From: Indibacter alkaliphilus LW1
Lineage (GTDB): Bacteria > Bacteroidota > Bacteroidia > Cytophagales > Cyclobacteriaceae
DNA: 64,000 bases
NCBI RefSeq assembly: GCF_000295935.2
Contig: NZ_ALWO02000036.1
Span: 62,001 to 126,000, forward strand
Direction: 5' to 3'
Below, in pieces: positions 42,834 through 51,675 of this stretch. Made by a program: the position numbers and the translations under genes. Under the pieces are notes generated by a model. It was not told the DNA's origin. It saw nothing but the letters and a program-made list of their open reading frames with translations, and made no database searches. The first letter of the stretch is position 1; every line of letters begins with the position of its first letter.

Positions 42834-44894
42834 ATGTCTACATACTTTAAGTCCTCTTTGGTATTGATCTTCTTGCTACTATTTAACGTGCAGGCTTTTG
42901 CCCAGCTTATCGCACCACCCAACTGGTCCATACAGTTTGAAAGCAAAACCCTGACAGTAGGTGAAGAAACCAAAATCATTTTCAAAGCACAGATTCCAAA
43001 GGATTGGTATATCTATAGCAATGATTTTGATCCTGACTTGGGACCTATGTTGACAGAGCTGAATGTGGATAAGTCTTCTGGACTGGAATTGATCGGGGAA
43101 TTGAAGGCCATTAATCCCAAATCGAAGTATGATGAAATATGGGAAGGTGAGGTTACTTATTTTGAAGGTACCGGAGCCTTTGAGCAAAAAGTAAAAATTA
43201 CTGGTAGCAATGTATCATTAGTAGGTTTTTTGGGCTATCAAATGTGTACCGACGTGACAGGCCAGTGCATTCCATTTGACGAGGACTTTGAATTGACCAC
43301 ACAAGCCAGCGGTACATCCAATTCTGATTCAGGATCTTCAGAAACACAAGAACTTCCTCTCAATGAAGAAGTAGAGGAAGAAACCCAAGTTGCTCAGGAT
43401 AAAATTGAAGAGCAGACCGGAGCCCGAACTTTTATCAATCTGGATGATGATGAGGACCAATCTGGTTTGATAGGGTTTATGATCGTGGCCTTTTTAGCAG
43501 GTTTAGCGGCATTGCTTACACCTTGTGTTTTCCCGATGATCCCTATGACCGTGACTTTTTTTACAGGAAGATCAAAGTCCAGAGTTCAGGGGATCCGAAA
43601 TGCTTCCATTTATGGACTATCCATCATTGCTATTTATACCATTGCAGGTACTGCAGTAGCAGCCATACAGGGGCCTGAATTTGCCAATTGGCTTTCAACG
43701 CACTGGCTGCCCAACATCTTTTTCTTCTTGGTATTTATCTTCTTCGCATTTGCTTTTTTGGGTATGTTTGAGTTGACGCTCCCTAGTGGTTTTGTCAATA
43801 AGATTGATGCCAAAGCAGATAAGGGGGGCTTAACAGGAATTTTCTTTATGGCCTTTACTTTAGTGTTGGTGTCCTTTTCCTGTACAGGGCCTATTGTGGG
43901 TTCTATTCTGATAAAAGCTGCAGGTGGAGATTTTCTGATGCCAATTGCTGGCATGTTTGCCTTTTCTTTAGCATTTGCTATACCTTTTACCCTGTTTGCT
44001 ATTTTCCCCGAGTGGTTGAACTCCCTGCCAAAATCGGGTGGATGGCTGAACTCTGTGAAAGTGGTTTTGGGCTTTTTGGAGTTGGCTCTGGCATTCAAGT
44101 TCCTTTCCGTAGCAGATCAGGTGTACCATTGGGGACTTCTGGACAGGGACATTTACATCGCTATTTGGATTGTAATATTTGCGCTTTTGGGTTTTTACCT
44201 TTTGGGAAAAATCAGAACCAAGCACGACTCTCCTATGGATTACATAGGTGTACCCAGGTTGATGCTTGCAATCACAACTTTTGTTTTTGTAGTCTATTTG
44301 ATTCCGGGCTTGTGGGGTGCTCCTCTTAAGGCACTTTCTGGGTACCTCCCTCCGATGGCTACTCATGATTTTAATATCGCTTCAAGCAAAGGGCTCACAG
44401 AATCATCCAGCAATCAACTGGACGATATTCCCAAGTATGCTGATTTCCTTCATTTTCCACACGGGATTCAGGGTTATTTTGATTATGATCAAGCCTTAGA
44501 AGCTGCAAAAAGAACAGGCAAACCGCTTTTCATAGACTTTACGGGTCATGGCTGTGTCAACTGTAGAGAAATGGAAGCGAGGGTTTGGTCAGAAACTCCT
44601 GTTTTACAGAGGTTAAACGAGGATTTTGTGATGGTAGCCTTGTACATCGATGAGCGCTATGAATTGCCAGAGGCCGAATGGTATACTTCCGACTATGATG
44701 GGAAAGTGAAAAAAACTATAGGTAAGCAGAATGCTGATTTTCAAATTACCCGCTTCAATAACAATGCACAGCCTTATTATGTAATTTTAGATCATAATGA
44801 AGAGCTACTTGTCAGGCCAAAAGCCTACGACACGAATGTGCAAAACTTTGTTGAGTTTCTGGATGGGGCAAAAGAGGAGTTTACTAGAAGATAG
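42834..44894 (+). CDS. dsbD: Thiol:disulfide interchange protein DsbD
   Basis: Transfers electrons from cytoplasmic thioredoxin across the membrane to periplasmic disulfide isomerases and cytochrome c maturation. The 686 residues hold all three parts: a signal peptide and N-terminal DsbD-alpha-like domain with the Cys pair YQMCTDVTGQCIPF (about 134-147); an eight-helix membrane domain with Cys in LTPCVFPMIPM and SFSCTGPIVG; and a C-terminal thioredoxin-like domain with GHGCVNCREME (about 569-579). An acidic linker separates the first two domains. The gene is monocistronic and followed by repeats. Confidence 0.95.
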   Translation: MSTYFKSSLVLIFLLLFNVQAFAQLIAPPNWSIQFESKTLTVGEETKIIFKAQIPKDWYIYSNDFDPDLGPMLTELNVDKSSGLELIGELKAINPKSKYDEIWEGEVTYFEGTGAFEQKVKITGSNVSLVGFLGYQMCTDVTGQCIPFDEDFELTTQASGTSNSDSGSSETQELPLNEEVEEETQVAQDKIEEQTGARTFINLDDDEDQSGLIGFMIVAFLAGLAALLTPCVFPMIPMTVTFFTGRSKSRVQGIRNASIYGLSIIAIYTIAGTAVAAIQGPEFANWLSTHWLPNIFFFLVFIFFAFAFLGMFELTLPSGFVNKIDAKADKGGLTGIFFMAFTLVLVSFSCTGPIVGSILIKAAGGDFLMPIAGMFAFSLAFAIPFTLFAIFPEWLNSLPKSGGWLNSVKVVLGFLELALAFKFLSVADQVYHWGLLDRDIYIAIWIVIFALLGFYLLGKIRTKHDSPMDYIGVPRLMLAITTFVFVVYLIPGLWGAPLKALSGYLPPMATHDFNIASSKGLTESSSNQLDDIPKYADFLHFPHGIQGYFDYDQALEAAKRTGKPLFIDFTGHGCVNCREMEARVWSETPVLQRLNEDFVMVALYIDERYELPEAEWYTSDYDGKVKKTIGKQNADFQITRFNNNAQPYYVILDHNEELLVRPKAYDTNVQNFVEFLDGAKEEFTRR

Positions 44895-44900
44895 GTTTTT

Positions 44901-45110
44901 TAACCACTGATCATCACAGATCTGCACAGATAATAAAGCCATCAATTTACTCTGTTAGAAGAACGAACTGTGTTGATCCATGTCTGCTGGGGTTAACTTG
45001 ATTACTGACATTTAGAACTACTGATCATCACAGGTCTGCACAGATATTGAGTCCACCATGATAGCTTGACCGAAGGACTATCTGTGTTCATCCGTGTCAT
45101 CTGTGGTTAA
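44901..45110. repeat. Two tandem copies of a TIR-like dispersed repeat
   Basis: Copy 1: left end TAACCACTGATCATCACAGA (from 44901), right end around 44966-44996 (AACTGTGTTGATCCATGTCT and GGGTTAA). Copy 2: left end from 45015, right end 45077-45110 (ATCTGTGTTCATCCGTGTCA and TGTGGTTAA). Left and right ends are imperfect inverted complements, about 115 bp per copy. The stop codon of the kinase-like gene falls inside the right end of copy 2. Confidence 0.7.
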
Positions 45111-46132
45111 TTTATTTGGTCTAAAGCGTTAAGCAAGTACATATGGTTTTTGGCTCGGTGGAAGTTTTGTGCTTCGTATTTGATCTGGTAGTAAATGTTA
45201 CCGTTCAGGTAGTCTGCCAAGAACCTAAAGCCCATGATGCAGGTCATCATTTTCCCTCCAAAGTGTAAAGAAGCTATTTCATCCTTTGTCAGAAAAGCAC
45301 TCCCTCCATCGCAAAAACCCTGATACAGGGCCTCATATTTGGACTTATCAACAGAGATTTTTTCCCAAGCAGTGGAATGCTCATGCTCGGTACAAGCTAC
45401 TGTCCTCACCAAATCCCCAAAATCATAGAATGCAAATCCGGCCATGATGGTATCCAAATCTATCACTGCCTTAACTGTGGATAAGTCCCCAGAAAAAATA
45501 AGGTTATTGATCTTCGTATCATTGTGTGTGAGCCTTAGAGGCAGTTTGGCAGCCCATGCTTTGTATTCCTTGACCAGATCCTCCCGGCCAAGATAAAAGT
45601 CAATCAACTCCTTCAATTCCACATTCAGCACTCTTTTGGACTTTTCAACTGCTGTCAAAAGTTGATGGTATCTCAAACTTAGGTCATTGAACCCAGGTAT
45701 CACTTCTTTCAGATCTGCTCCCCGTATATGCTTCCCAGCATCGATAAGTTGAGAAAATGCCTTTGAAGCCAAAAAAGCATGCTGAGGCTCCTGAACCTCA
45801 TTGACACAGGCTCCCTGCACAAAGGGAGAAAACCTAAAAATTCCATCCTCAAGTTTAGAAAATACCTCACCTCTTTTATTGGGAATTGGTAAAGGAAGTT
45901 CAAACGGAAGCTCCTTCCTGTTGATTTTTCTCAACATGATCAGATGGTTGTGAGAGATTTTTTCAGGAGCAGTGAACACCTTGTTGTTGAATTTTTGCAA
46001 AATCATCTTACCCATTGAAGTATCCACCAAATAGGTGTGGTGAATATGCCCATCGCCAAAGGCTTGAATACTTTCCAACTTTATGGAAAAAGGGTATTGT
46101 TTTTCGAGAAAGGAAAGCCAAGGGTATTGCAT
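45107..46132 (-). CDS. Phosphotransferase (NahK/APH-like kinase)
   Basis: A 341-residue member of the aminoglycoside-phosphotransferase-like kinase superfamily, closest in appearance to N-acetylhexosamine 1-kinase NahK. Catalytic motifs are LRLTHNDTKINNLIF (brick-type HxD-N, about 199-213) and VIDLDTIMAGFAFYDFGDLVR (metal-binding, split about 221-241). It would phosphorylate a sugar or small alcohol in the cytoplasm. It diverges from a sodium:solute symporter, suggesting uptake followed by phosphorylation (inference). Its 3' end reaches into the repeat at 44901-45110. Confidence 0.85.
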   Translation of the reverse strand: MQYPWLSFLEKQYPFSIKLESIQAFGDGHIHHTYLVDTSMGKMILQKFNNKVFTAPEKISHNHLIMLRKINRKELPFELPLPIPNKRGEVFSKLEDGIFRFSPFVQGACVNEVQEPQHAFLASKAFSQLIDAGKHIRGADLKEVIPGFNDLSLRYHQLLTAVEKSKRVLNVELKELIDFYLGREDLVKEYKAWAAKLPLRLTHNDTKINNLIFSGDLSTVKAVIDLDTIMAGFAFYDFGDLVRTVACTEHEHSTAWEKISVDKSKYEALYQGFCDGGSAFLTKDEIASLHFGGKMMTCIMGFRFLADYLNGNIYYQIKYEAQNFHRAKNHMYLLNALDQIN

Positions 46133-46349
46133 ATTAGAAGATGGGAGTATTGTCTATGTAAAACCAATTCAATTTTTAGAAAATCAAATAAAACCCAAAT
46201 CTGCAGGAATTTTAGCTAATTTGGAATCAGGCCTTTTGCAAATCCTACATAAATATTTACATTAGTAAAATTTATTAAAGAAGTTTGAAAGACAAAGGAA
46301 AAAAAATTAATAAACATTTCCTTATAAACACTTAAGAAACCCAAAACCT

Positions 46350-48125
46350 ATGAACATTTCCTTAATTGACTGGGGTATCATTCTAGCCTTTTTTGTCATT
46401 TCCATGCTCATTGGAGTTTTTACATCCAGAAAAGCCGGTAAATCAGCAAAAGAGTTTTTTCTTTCGGGCCGAAATATGCCTTGGTGGCTCTTAGGTGTTT
46501 CCATGGTGGCTACAACATTTTCCGCAGACACACCAAACCTAGTAACCGATATAGTCAGAAAAGATGGAGTATCAGGCAACTGGGTATGGTGGGCTTTTCT
46601 TTTGACAGGCATGTTGACCGTTTTTGTATATGCAAAATTATGGAGAAGATCTGAGGTGACTACTGACCTGGAATTTTATGAATTGAGGTATGGTGGCAAG
46701 CCTGCGGCATTTCTGAGAGCATTCCGGGCTTTGTACCTGGGTGTTTTTTTCAATGTGGTAATTATGGCCACTGTCTCTCTTGCAGCTATTAAAATAGGCG
46801 GGGTCATGTTAGGCTTGAGCCCTGTAGAAACCTTATTGATTGCTTCTGTGGTTACAGTGATTTATTCATCCCTAGGTGGATTGAAAGGTGTTTTGTTGAC
46901 AGACTTTTTCCAGTTTTTTATCGCTATGGCAGGAGCTATAGGAGCTGCTATTTACGTTTTGGATATGCCGGAAATCGGCTCACTTGACAACTTACTAACA
47001 CATCCCAATGTAGCAGATAAGCTTGATTTCTTTCCTGATTTCAACAATTGGAATCTGGTTGTCCCGCTTTTGATCATGCCTTTGGCTATACAGTGGTGGG
47101 CAACCTGGTATCCCGGTGCTGAACCTGGTGGCGGCGGGTACATCGCTCAAAGAATGCTTTCTGCCAAAGATGAAAAAAATGCCATCGGAGCTACATTGTT
47201 TTTCAATATTGCCCACTATGGGATGAGACCTTGGCCCTGGATCATCATTGCCCTTTCTTCTCTGATCATTTTCCCGAATGTTTCAGATATGCAGGAAGCT
47301 TTTCCGCATATCCCTGTGGATAAGTTGGGAAATGATTTAGCCTATTCTGCTATGCTTACCTTTCTGCCTACAGGATTGATCGGTGTAGTCTTGGCTTCAC
47401 TGATTGCTGCTGTGATGTCCACTTTATCCACACATCTCAACTGGGGCTCTTCTTACGTGGTGAATGACTTTTACTTAAGATTTCTAAAGCCTGAGGCCAC
47501 TGACAAAGAATTAGTAATGGTTGGCAGAATATCTACAGTTCTTTTGATGGTTTTGGCAGCGTTTCTTGCACTGGCTTTGTCTAATGCACTTGAGGCCTTC
47601 AATATACTCTTACAGATTGGGGCAGGTACAGGGTTGATATTTATACTCCGCTGGTTTTGGTGGAGGATCAATGCGTACACAGAGATTTACGCTATGGTGA
47701 TTTCATTTGTAGTAGCCATCTTTTTTGAAACCATTAATCCAAAAATTGGCCTTATACCTATTCCGGAAGATATGGCTTACTTAAAACTCCTCTACGGTGT
47801 GGGCATTACCACTGTCGGATGGATTTTGGCCACATTGCTCACCAAGCCCGAAAAGGATGAGGTATTGCTTTCTTTTTACAGAAAAGTCAGACCTGCTTCA
47901 TTTGGCTGGAAAAAAGTGCTGGACAGATTCCCTGATGAGAAACAGGAACAGGGTCAACTTCCTATGGAAATAGGTTTGATGTTGATAGGATCAATCATGG
48001 TCTATGCAGTACTTTTTGCTGTGGGTTTCTGGATTTATGGAAACACCCTTTCTGCTATTATTGCTACAGTTGTAGCTATTTTAGGGGGAGTTATTATAAT
48101 TAAAAGTTGGAAAAACATGCGTTAA
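46350..48125 (+). CDS. Sodium:solute symporter family transporter
   Basis: A 591-residue inner-membrane transporter of the SSS family with about 13-14 hydrophobic segments. Characteristic features: FFLSGRNMPWWLLGVSMVATTFSADTP-type start (about 34-60) with the sodium-site region, SSLGGLKGVLLTDFFQFF in the middle (about 171-188), and AAVMSTLSTHLNWGSSYVVND (split around 355-375). The substrate is not evident from sequence; the divergent NahK-like kinase gene points to a sugar or amino sugar. A palindrome at 48138-48170 probably ends the transcript. Confidence 0.9.
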   Translation: MNISLIDWGIILAFFVISMLIGVFTSRKAGKSAKEFFLSGRNMPWWLLGVSMVATTFSADTPNLVTDIVRKDGVSGNWVWWAFLLTGMLTVFVYAKLWRRSEVTTDLEFYELRYGGKPAAFLRAFRALYLGVFFNVVIMATVSLAAIKIGGVMLGLSPVETLLIASVVTVIYSSLGGLKGVLLTDFFQFFIAMAGAIGAAIYVLDMPEIGSLDNLLTHPNVADKLDFFPDFNNWNLVVPLLIMPLAIQWWATWYPGAEPGGGGYIAQRMLSAKDEKNAIGATLFFNIAHYGMRPWPWIIIALSSLIIFPNVSDMQEAFPHIPVDKLGNDLAYSAMLTFLPTGLIGVVLASLIAAVMSTLSTHLNWGSSYVVNDFYLRFLKPEATDKELVMVGRISTVLLMVLAAFLALALSNALEAFNILLQIGAGTGLIFILRWFWWRINAYTEIYAMVISFVVAIFFETINPKIGLIPIPEDMAYLKLLYGVGITTVGWILATLLTKPEKDEVLLSFYRKVRPASFGWKKVLDRFPDEKQEQGQLPMEIGLMLIGSIMVYAVLFAVGFWIYGNTLSAIIATVVAILGGVIIIKSWKNMR

Positions 48126-48137
48126 AAATATCAGATT

Positions 48138-48170
48138 AGCTTTTCCAAAGTTCTCAGCTTTGGAAAAGTT
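48138..48170. repeat. Inverted repeat, TTTTCCAAAG family, copy 2 (terminator-like)
   Basis: A perfect 11-bp stem CTTTTCCAAAG/CTTTGGAAAAG (48140-48150 with 48158-48168) has a 7-base loop and extends by two weaker pairs. It lies between the convergent symporter and gldD genes, so it may act as a bidirectional terminator. Confidence 0.75.
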
Positions 48171-48188
48171 TCAATGCTTTGGCAAACC

Positions 48189-48764
48189 TTATTTTTTAAA
48201 CTCCAAAGTATTCATCAGGTGAACCATATCCACTTTGATGTACTCAATGGCAGGAGCCAAAGAATCATTTTTCATAGCCGTATCAAAATACAAAGCTCCT
48301 CTTAAAAAATTGTCTGTGGAATCAGTCACAAAAAACTGAAACTGCGTAGGAACTTCACCTGATAGTTCGGCAACCACACCGGTGTAGCCCCTGGGGGTAA
48401 GGGTAATGGATTCTTCAATGCCATATGCTTTAACCTGATGCTTGGCTGTGAGATTAATGGCATCATTCAAAACGGATTTAAGATCCTTGCCATCCGATTT
48501 CAATGGCAAATAGGTAAAATGAACTTTACCTCCAAGGCTATGATAATTCAGATTGATCCAATATTCCTCCGAAAGATTAAAGCTATCTGACTCGACAATT
48601 GCATGTTTGGAATGCTCAAAAGAATAGGGAAAGTCTCCTTCCAAACGTATAAAACCTCTTTCAGGAAGATCAATTCTGTTATATCCTTTAGGTTTTGGAA
48701 GGTAATCTCCCTGACAAGCAGAGAGAAAGGAAACTATCAGTAAAAGCGCAAAAACTCTAAGCAT
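48189..48764 (-). CDS. gldD: Gliding motility lipoprotein GldD
   Basis: Lipoprotein of 191 residues from the ATG at 48764, required for gliding motility in Flavobacterium and linked to type IX secretion. The signal peptide ends in the lipobox FLSAC-Q, followed by the GldD hallmark YLPKPKGYNRIDLPER. The 20 upstream residues of the open frame precede the signal and were excluded. Other gld genes are not adjacent. Its presence supports assignment to gliding Bacteroidota. It is divergent from the DinB-like gene, 77 bp apart. Confidence 0.92.
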   Translation of the reverse strand: MLRVFALLLIVSFLSACQGDYLPKPKGYNRIDLPERGFIRLEGDFPYSFEHSKHAIVESDSFNLSEEYWINLNYHSLGGKVHFTYLPLKSDGKDLKSVLNDAINLTAKHQVKAYGIEESITLTPRGYTGVVAELSGEVPTQFQFFVTDSTDNFLRGALYFDTAMKNDSLAPAIEYIKVDMVHLMNTLEFKK

Positions 48765-48841
48765 AGATTCAAAGTTATCATTTTGGTTTGAAATGAACCT
48801 TGAGAAGTTGATATTTATACTCAATACTAAAATCAGATGTT

Positions 48842-49375
48842 ATGACAATCAAGTTAAAATTACTTTATTCAGTGATGGCCATGGGCGCATTTTTCTTTGT
48901 CCAGACTATTTCTCAAGCTCAGACTACCGTAGATGAGTTTTTGGCCAAGTGGGAAAACAGCATGCAATTTACCATGGAGGTGGTTGACAAAATGCCGGAA
49001 GACTTATTGGATTACAAACCCCATGAATCAGCGATGAGCTTTCAGGAGCAAATTGCACACCTTTCCAATGCAGCTGTTGCAATGAGTCAAAGATTTTTGG
49101 ATGGGCCAGATGCACAAAATATTTTGGAAGCAAAACCATCCAACAAAGAGGAACTGAAAGCGCATGTTAAGCTAAGTTTTGAATATGCGATGAAAGTATT
49201 CAAATCTGTTCCAGAGAATGAATTAGGCAATACTTTGGAAGTTTTCGGAGGCAATACCGCTTCCAAAAGGCAGGTTATGGTGCTTATCGACGACCATACT
49301 ACTCATCATCGGGGAGCTGCTATTTCCTACATCCGAGCCAACGGAATTGAGCCACCAGCTTTCAGAGCCATGTAA
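48842..49375 (+). CDS. Exported DinB-like protein
   Basis: A 177-residue protein with a signal peptide (cleavage near SQAQ, about residue 26) and a DinB/YfiT-type four-helix bundle. Likely metal-binding histidines are in EQIAHLSNA (about 72) and DDHTTHHRGAA (about 152-156), the usual three-His arrangement. DinB-family proteins are thought to be metal-dependent thiol transferases or related enzymes; export to the periplasm is unusual for the fold in general but recurrent in Bacteroidota. The substrate is unknown. Confidence 0.88.
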   Translation: MTIKLKLLYSVMAMGAFFFVQTISQAQTTVDEFLAKWENSMQFTMEVVDKMPEDLLDYKPHESAMSFQEQIAHLSNAAVAMSQRFLDGPDAQNILEAKPSNKEELKAHVKLSFEYAMKVFKSVPENELGNTLEVFGGNTASKRQVMVLIDDHTTHHRGAAISYIRANGIEPPAFRAM

Positions 49376-49395
49376 GGTTTAACGTAAAAATTAAA

Positions 49396-49425
49396 AACCA
49401 TCGAGTCTAAATAAACTCGATGGTT
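49396..49425 (+). terminator. Hairpin after the DinB-like gene
   Basis: A perfect 11-bp stem AACCATCGAGT/ACTCGATGGTT (49396-49406 with 49415-49425) has an 8-base loop and lies 20 bases after the stop. The following tract is pyrimidine-rich but lacks a long T run. Confidence 0.6.
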
Positions 49426-49523
49426 CCCTTCCTTTCAGCAACCCTCCACTCAACCAATCACAAATCTAAAATCGTAGATCTAAAATTTCATCCTTCTCCC
49501 CCTCATTCTTTATCCATTATCTT

Positions 49524-50126
49524 TCACCTGACCCACTCCACTTTATCTTCAATTGGCCTCCTTCTTCCCAAAGGCCAACGCTCAGTCGCTGGTTTAGCTA
49601 CATAAAAGAAGCCCATCAGCATATCATCCTCACCCAGACCGAACCATTCCTTGGCTTCAGGCCAAAAAGTAGGACCTCCAGTACCCCAATAAGCAGCCAA
49701 GCCATAGGCTGAAGCAGTCAAATACATGTTTTGAACAGCCATGGCCACAGAAGCAATTTCCTCCATTACAGGAAGATTTGCCTTTAGGTCTCTTTTCATC
49801 TTAATGGCAATGATATGCGAAGCCTTAAGCGGATTTTCTTTGAACTTGGTATAAGTAGCTTCAATGAAGTTCCCATTTTTCATAGCCCGCTCTCTGTAAA
49901 GCTCTGCCTGAAAATCTGCAAATTTTTTCAGACCCTCTCCTGAGAAAACTGTGAATGACCAAGGTTCTGTCAATTTATGTGTGGGTGCCCAATTGGCATT
50001 TTCCAACAATTCCTGAATAATGGCATCTTCAACAGGATCATTTTCTTTAAACTGTGCTACAAACATGGATCTGCGTCCACGGATGATTTTATTTACTTCT
50101 TCAATATTAAATTCCGGTTTTTCCAT
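49524..50126 (-). CDS. Nitroreductase-family flavoprotein
   Basis: A 200-residue FMN-dependent NAD(P)H oxidoreductase of the nitroreductase family (YdjA-like small form). Features are IIRGRRSMFVAQF at the N-terminus for phosphate binding, NWAPTHKLTEPWSFTVF, the helix ASVAMAVQNMYLTASAYGLAAYW and the C-terminal RWPLGRRRP. It lies 67 bp downstream of the S10 peptidase on the same strand and could be last in that transcript. The substrate is unknown. Confidence 0.92.
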   Translation of the reverse strand: MEKPEFNIEEVNKIIRGRRSMFVAQFKENDPVEDAIIQELLENANWAPTHKLTEPWSFTVFSGEGLKKFADFQAELYRERAMKNGNFIEATYTKFKENPLKASHIIAIKMKRDLKANLPVMEEIASVAMAVQNMYLTASAYGLAAYWGTGGPTFWPEAKEWFGLGEDDMLMGFFYVAKPATERWPLGRRRPIEDKVEWVR

Positions 50127-50193
50127 AATTATAAACTTTGTTCAACTAATGCGATTTTTACCCGAAAGGTTTCCGAAATCCAGCCTTTCCGAA

Positions 50194-51675
50194 TCATTTT
50201 AAAAACTTTCGAATATCCTGTACCAACTTTTCAAAATCCGGTCTGTGATTATACATCATATGCCCTCCTTCATAATAAAACATCTCCACTCTTTCTTGAG
50301 GGATATCATGTCTGGCAAAGGTATATTCAGCATCCAAAAAAGGCGTAATCATATCATAATATCCATTGGCCACCATCACTTTCAGGTCTTTATTTCTTCT
50401 CATAGATTCCCCAAGGCTTCTGGCAACATTTACATAAGAAGGTTCCCAGCCTACTCCCTGAGGCACTGGCCTCCAATTCCATTTACCATAGATTTTTGAG
50501 TTAGAAGTAAGATAGGGGCGGTCTTCCATTTCTATGTTTAAAGTATTGGCGAAATACTCCTGCAAGGCTGCAGTATACGCGGCATCCGTTCCATATCCTG
50601 AAGGGTCTCCTAAAGTAGGCCTATCAGCAGTTGCATCTCCTTCTTCTCCTAGATACCTGGAATCCAAAGTACCTATTGTTTTGCCCTCTTGACGTAGCAA
50701 CTCTTTCTTGAACCTTGAAGTAAGTATTCTATTATCTGAAAGCAGGATATAATCCTTTTCCAAACCTAAGAAATAAGCTATCCTATCAGCAATTTTGTCC
50801 TTTTCACTTGTGGATAACTGGGAACCTTTATACAATGCTGGCAGGTATTCCTTGTAAGCAAAGTCTCTGGATTCCGCTACGAAATCCTCCAAATCTTGTC
50901 CTTTTCCAGCCTTTTTATGATACCAAGCTGTGGCTGCCATTGTAGGAAAATAGGTAAAATAAGAGGCAATATTATCATGTGTAGAAGTGGAGCCCTGATA
51001 ATCCAAAGCCTGTGAAATCAAGATCAACCCGTTCAAGGCCATGGATTGTCCTCCTTTTTCCAAAGCTGCAGTAACTGCTGCCGCCCTAGTTGTACCAAAA
51101 CTCTCACCTGCGATATACTTAGGTGATTGCCATCTTTTATTACGGGTTATCCACACCCTTATAAAACCAGCAATTGAAGCCGCATCTTCATTCAAACCCC
51201 AAAAGTCTTCAACTTTGCCCTGCCCAATTACTTTACTATATCCAGTTCCTACAGGGTCCACAAAAACCAAATCAGCCATATCCAGAAGCGCCAAGTCATT
51301 GTGGATAACTTTATATGGGGCAGCTCCATCATCTTCAGAAGCATCAGATTCGACTTGAACAATCCTTGGTCCAAATACACCCATATGAAGCCATATCGAG
51401 GCTGAACCCGGGCCTCCATTGAAAATAAAAATCACAGGTCTTTTGGAATCACTGCCTTGCTTCACATAGGCTGTTGACCAAATCGAAGCTACAGGTTCAC
51501 CCTGATCGTTTTTCAAATAGGTTTCCCCTGCTATGGTTTTATACCTGACTTTGACCCCATGAAAGGTTCCTTCATGTTGAGATTCAAACAGTTTTGGCTC
51601 TGGTAATTTTGGATCGCTTTCTTGGGCAGACCCAAAAGCGCAAATAAAATAAATCAATATTAAGGCTTTTTTCAT
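50194..51675 (-). CDS. Serine carboxypeptidase (S10) family protein, exported
   Basis: A 493-residue S10-family peptidase from the ATG at 51675; the extra 15 residues of the longer frame precede the signal peptide. The signal ends near FGSAQ. Catalytic elements: oxyanion FNGGPGSAS, nucleophile Ser in IAGESFGTTRA (about 190-200), Asp in NGYYDMITP and His in YEGGHMMY. It would release C-terminal amino acids from peptides in the periplasm. Together with the upstream amino-acid permease and the downstream nitroreductase it forms a same-strand set. Its promoter region contains two perfect DnaA-box-like 9-mers. Confidence 0.92.
   Translation of the reverse strand: MKKALILIYFICAFGSAQESDPKLPEPKLFESQHEGTFHGVKVRYKTIAGETYLKNDQGEPVASIWSTAYVKQGSDSKRPVIFIFNGGPGSASIWLHMGVFGPRIVQVESDASEDDGAAPYKVIHNDLALLDMADLVFVDPVGTGYSKVIGQGKVEDFWGLNEDAASIAGFIRVWITRNKRWQSPKYIAGESFGTTRAAAVTAALEKGGQSMALNGLILISQALDYQGSTSTHDNIASYFTYFPTMAATAWYHKKAGKGQDLEDFVAESRDFAYKEYLPALYKGSQLSTSEKDKIADRIAYFLGLEKDYILLSDNRILTSRFKKELLRQEGKTIGTLDSRYLGEEGDATADRPTLGDPSGYGTDAAYTAALQEYFANTLNIEMEDRPYLTSNSKIYGKWNWRPVPQGVGWEPSYVNVARSLGESMRRNKDLKVMVANGYYDMITPFLDAEYTFARHDIPQERVEMFYYEGGHMMYNHRPDFEKLVQDIRKFLK

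Noticed and set aside
46037-46265. Two short plus-strand frames inside and upstream of the kinase gene
   Set aside because: They overlap the kinase start in antisense and have no recognisable features; the gap 46133-46349 shows only promoter-length DNA.
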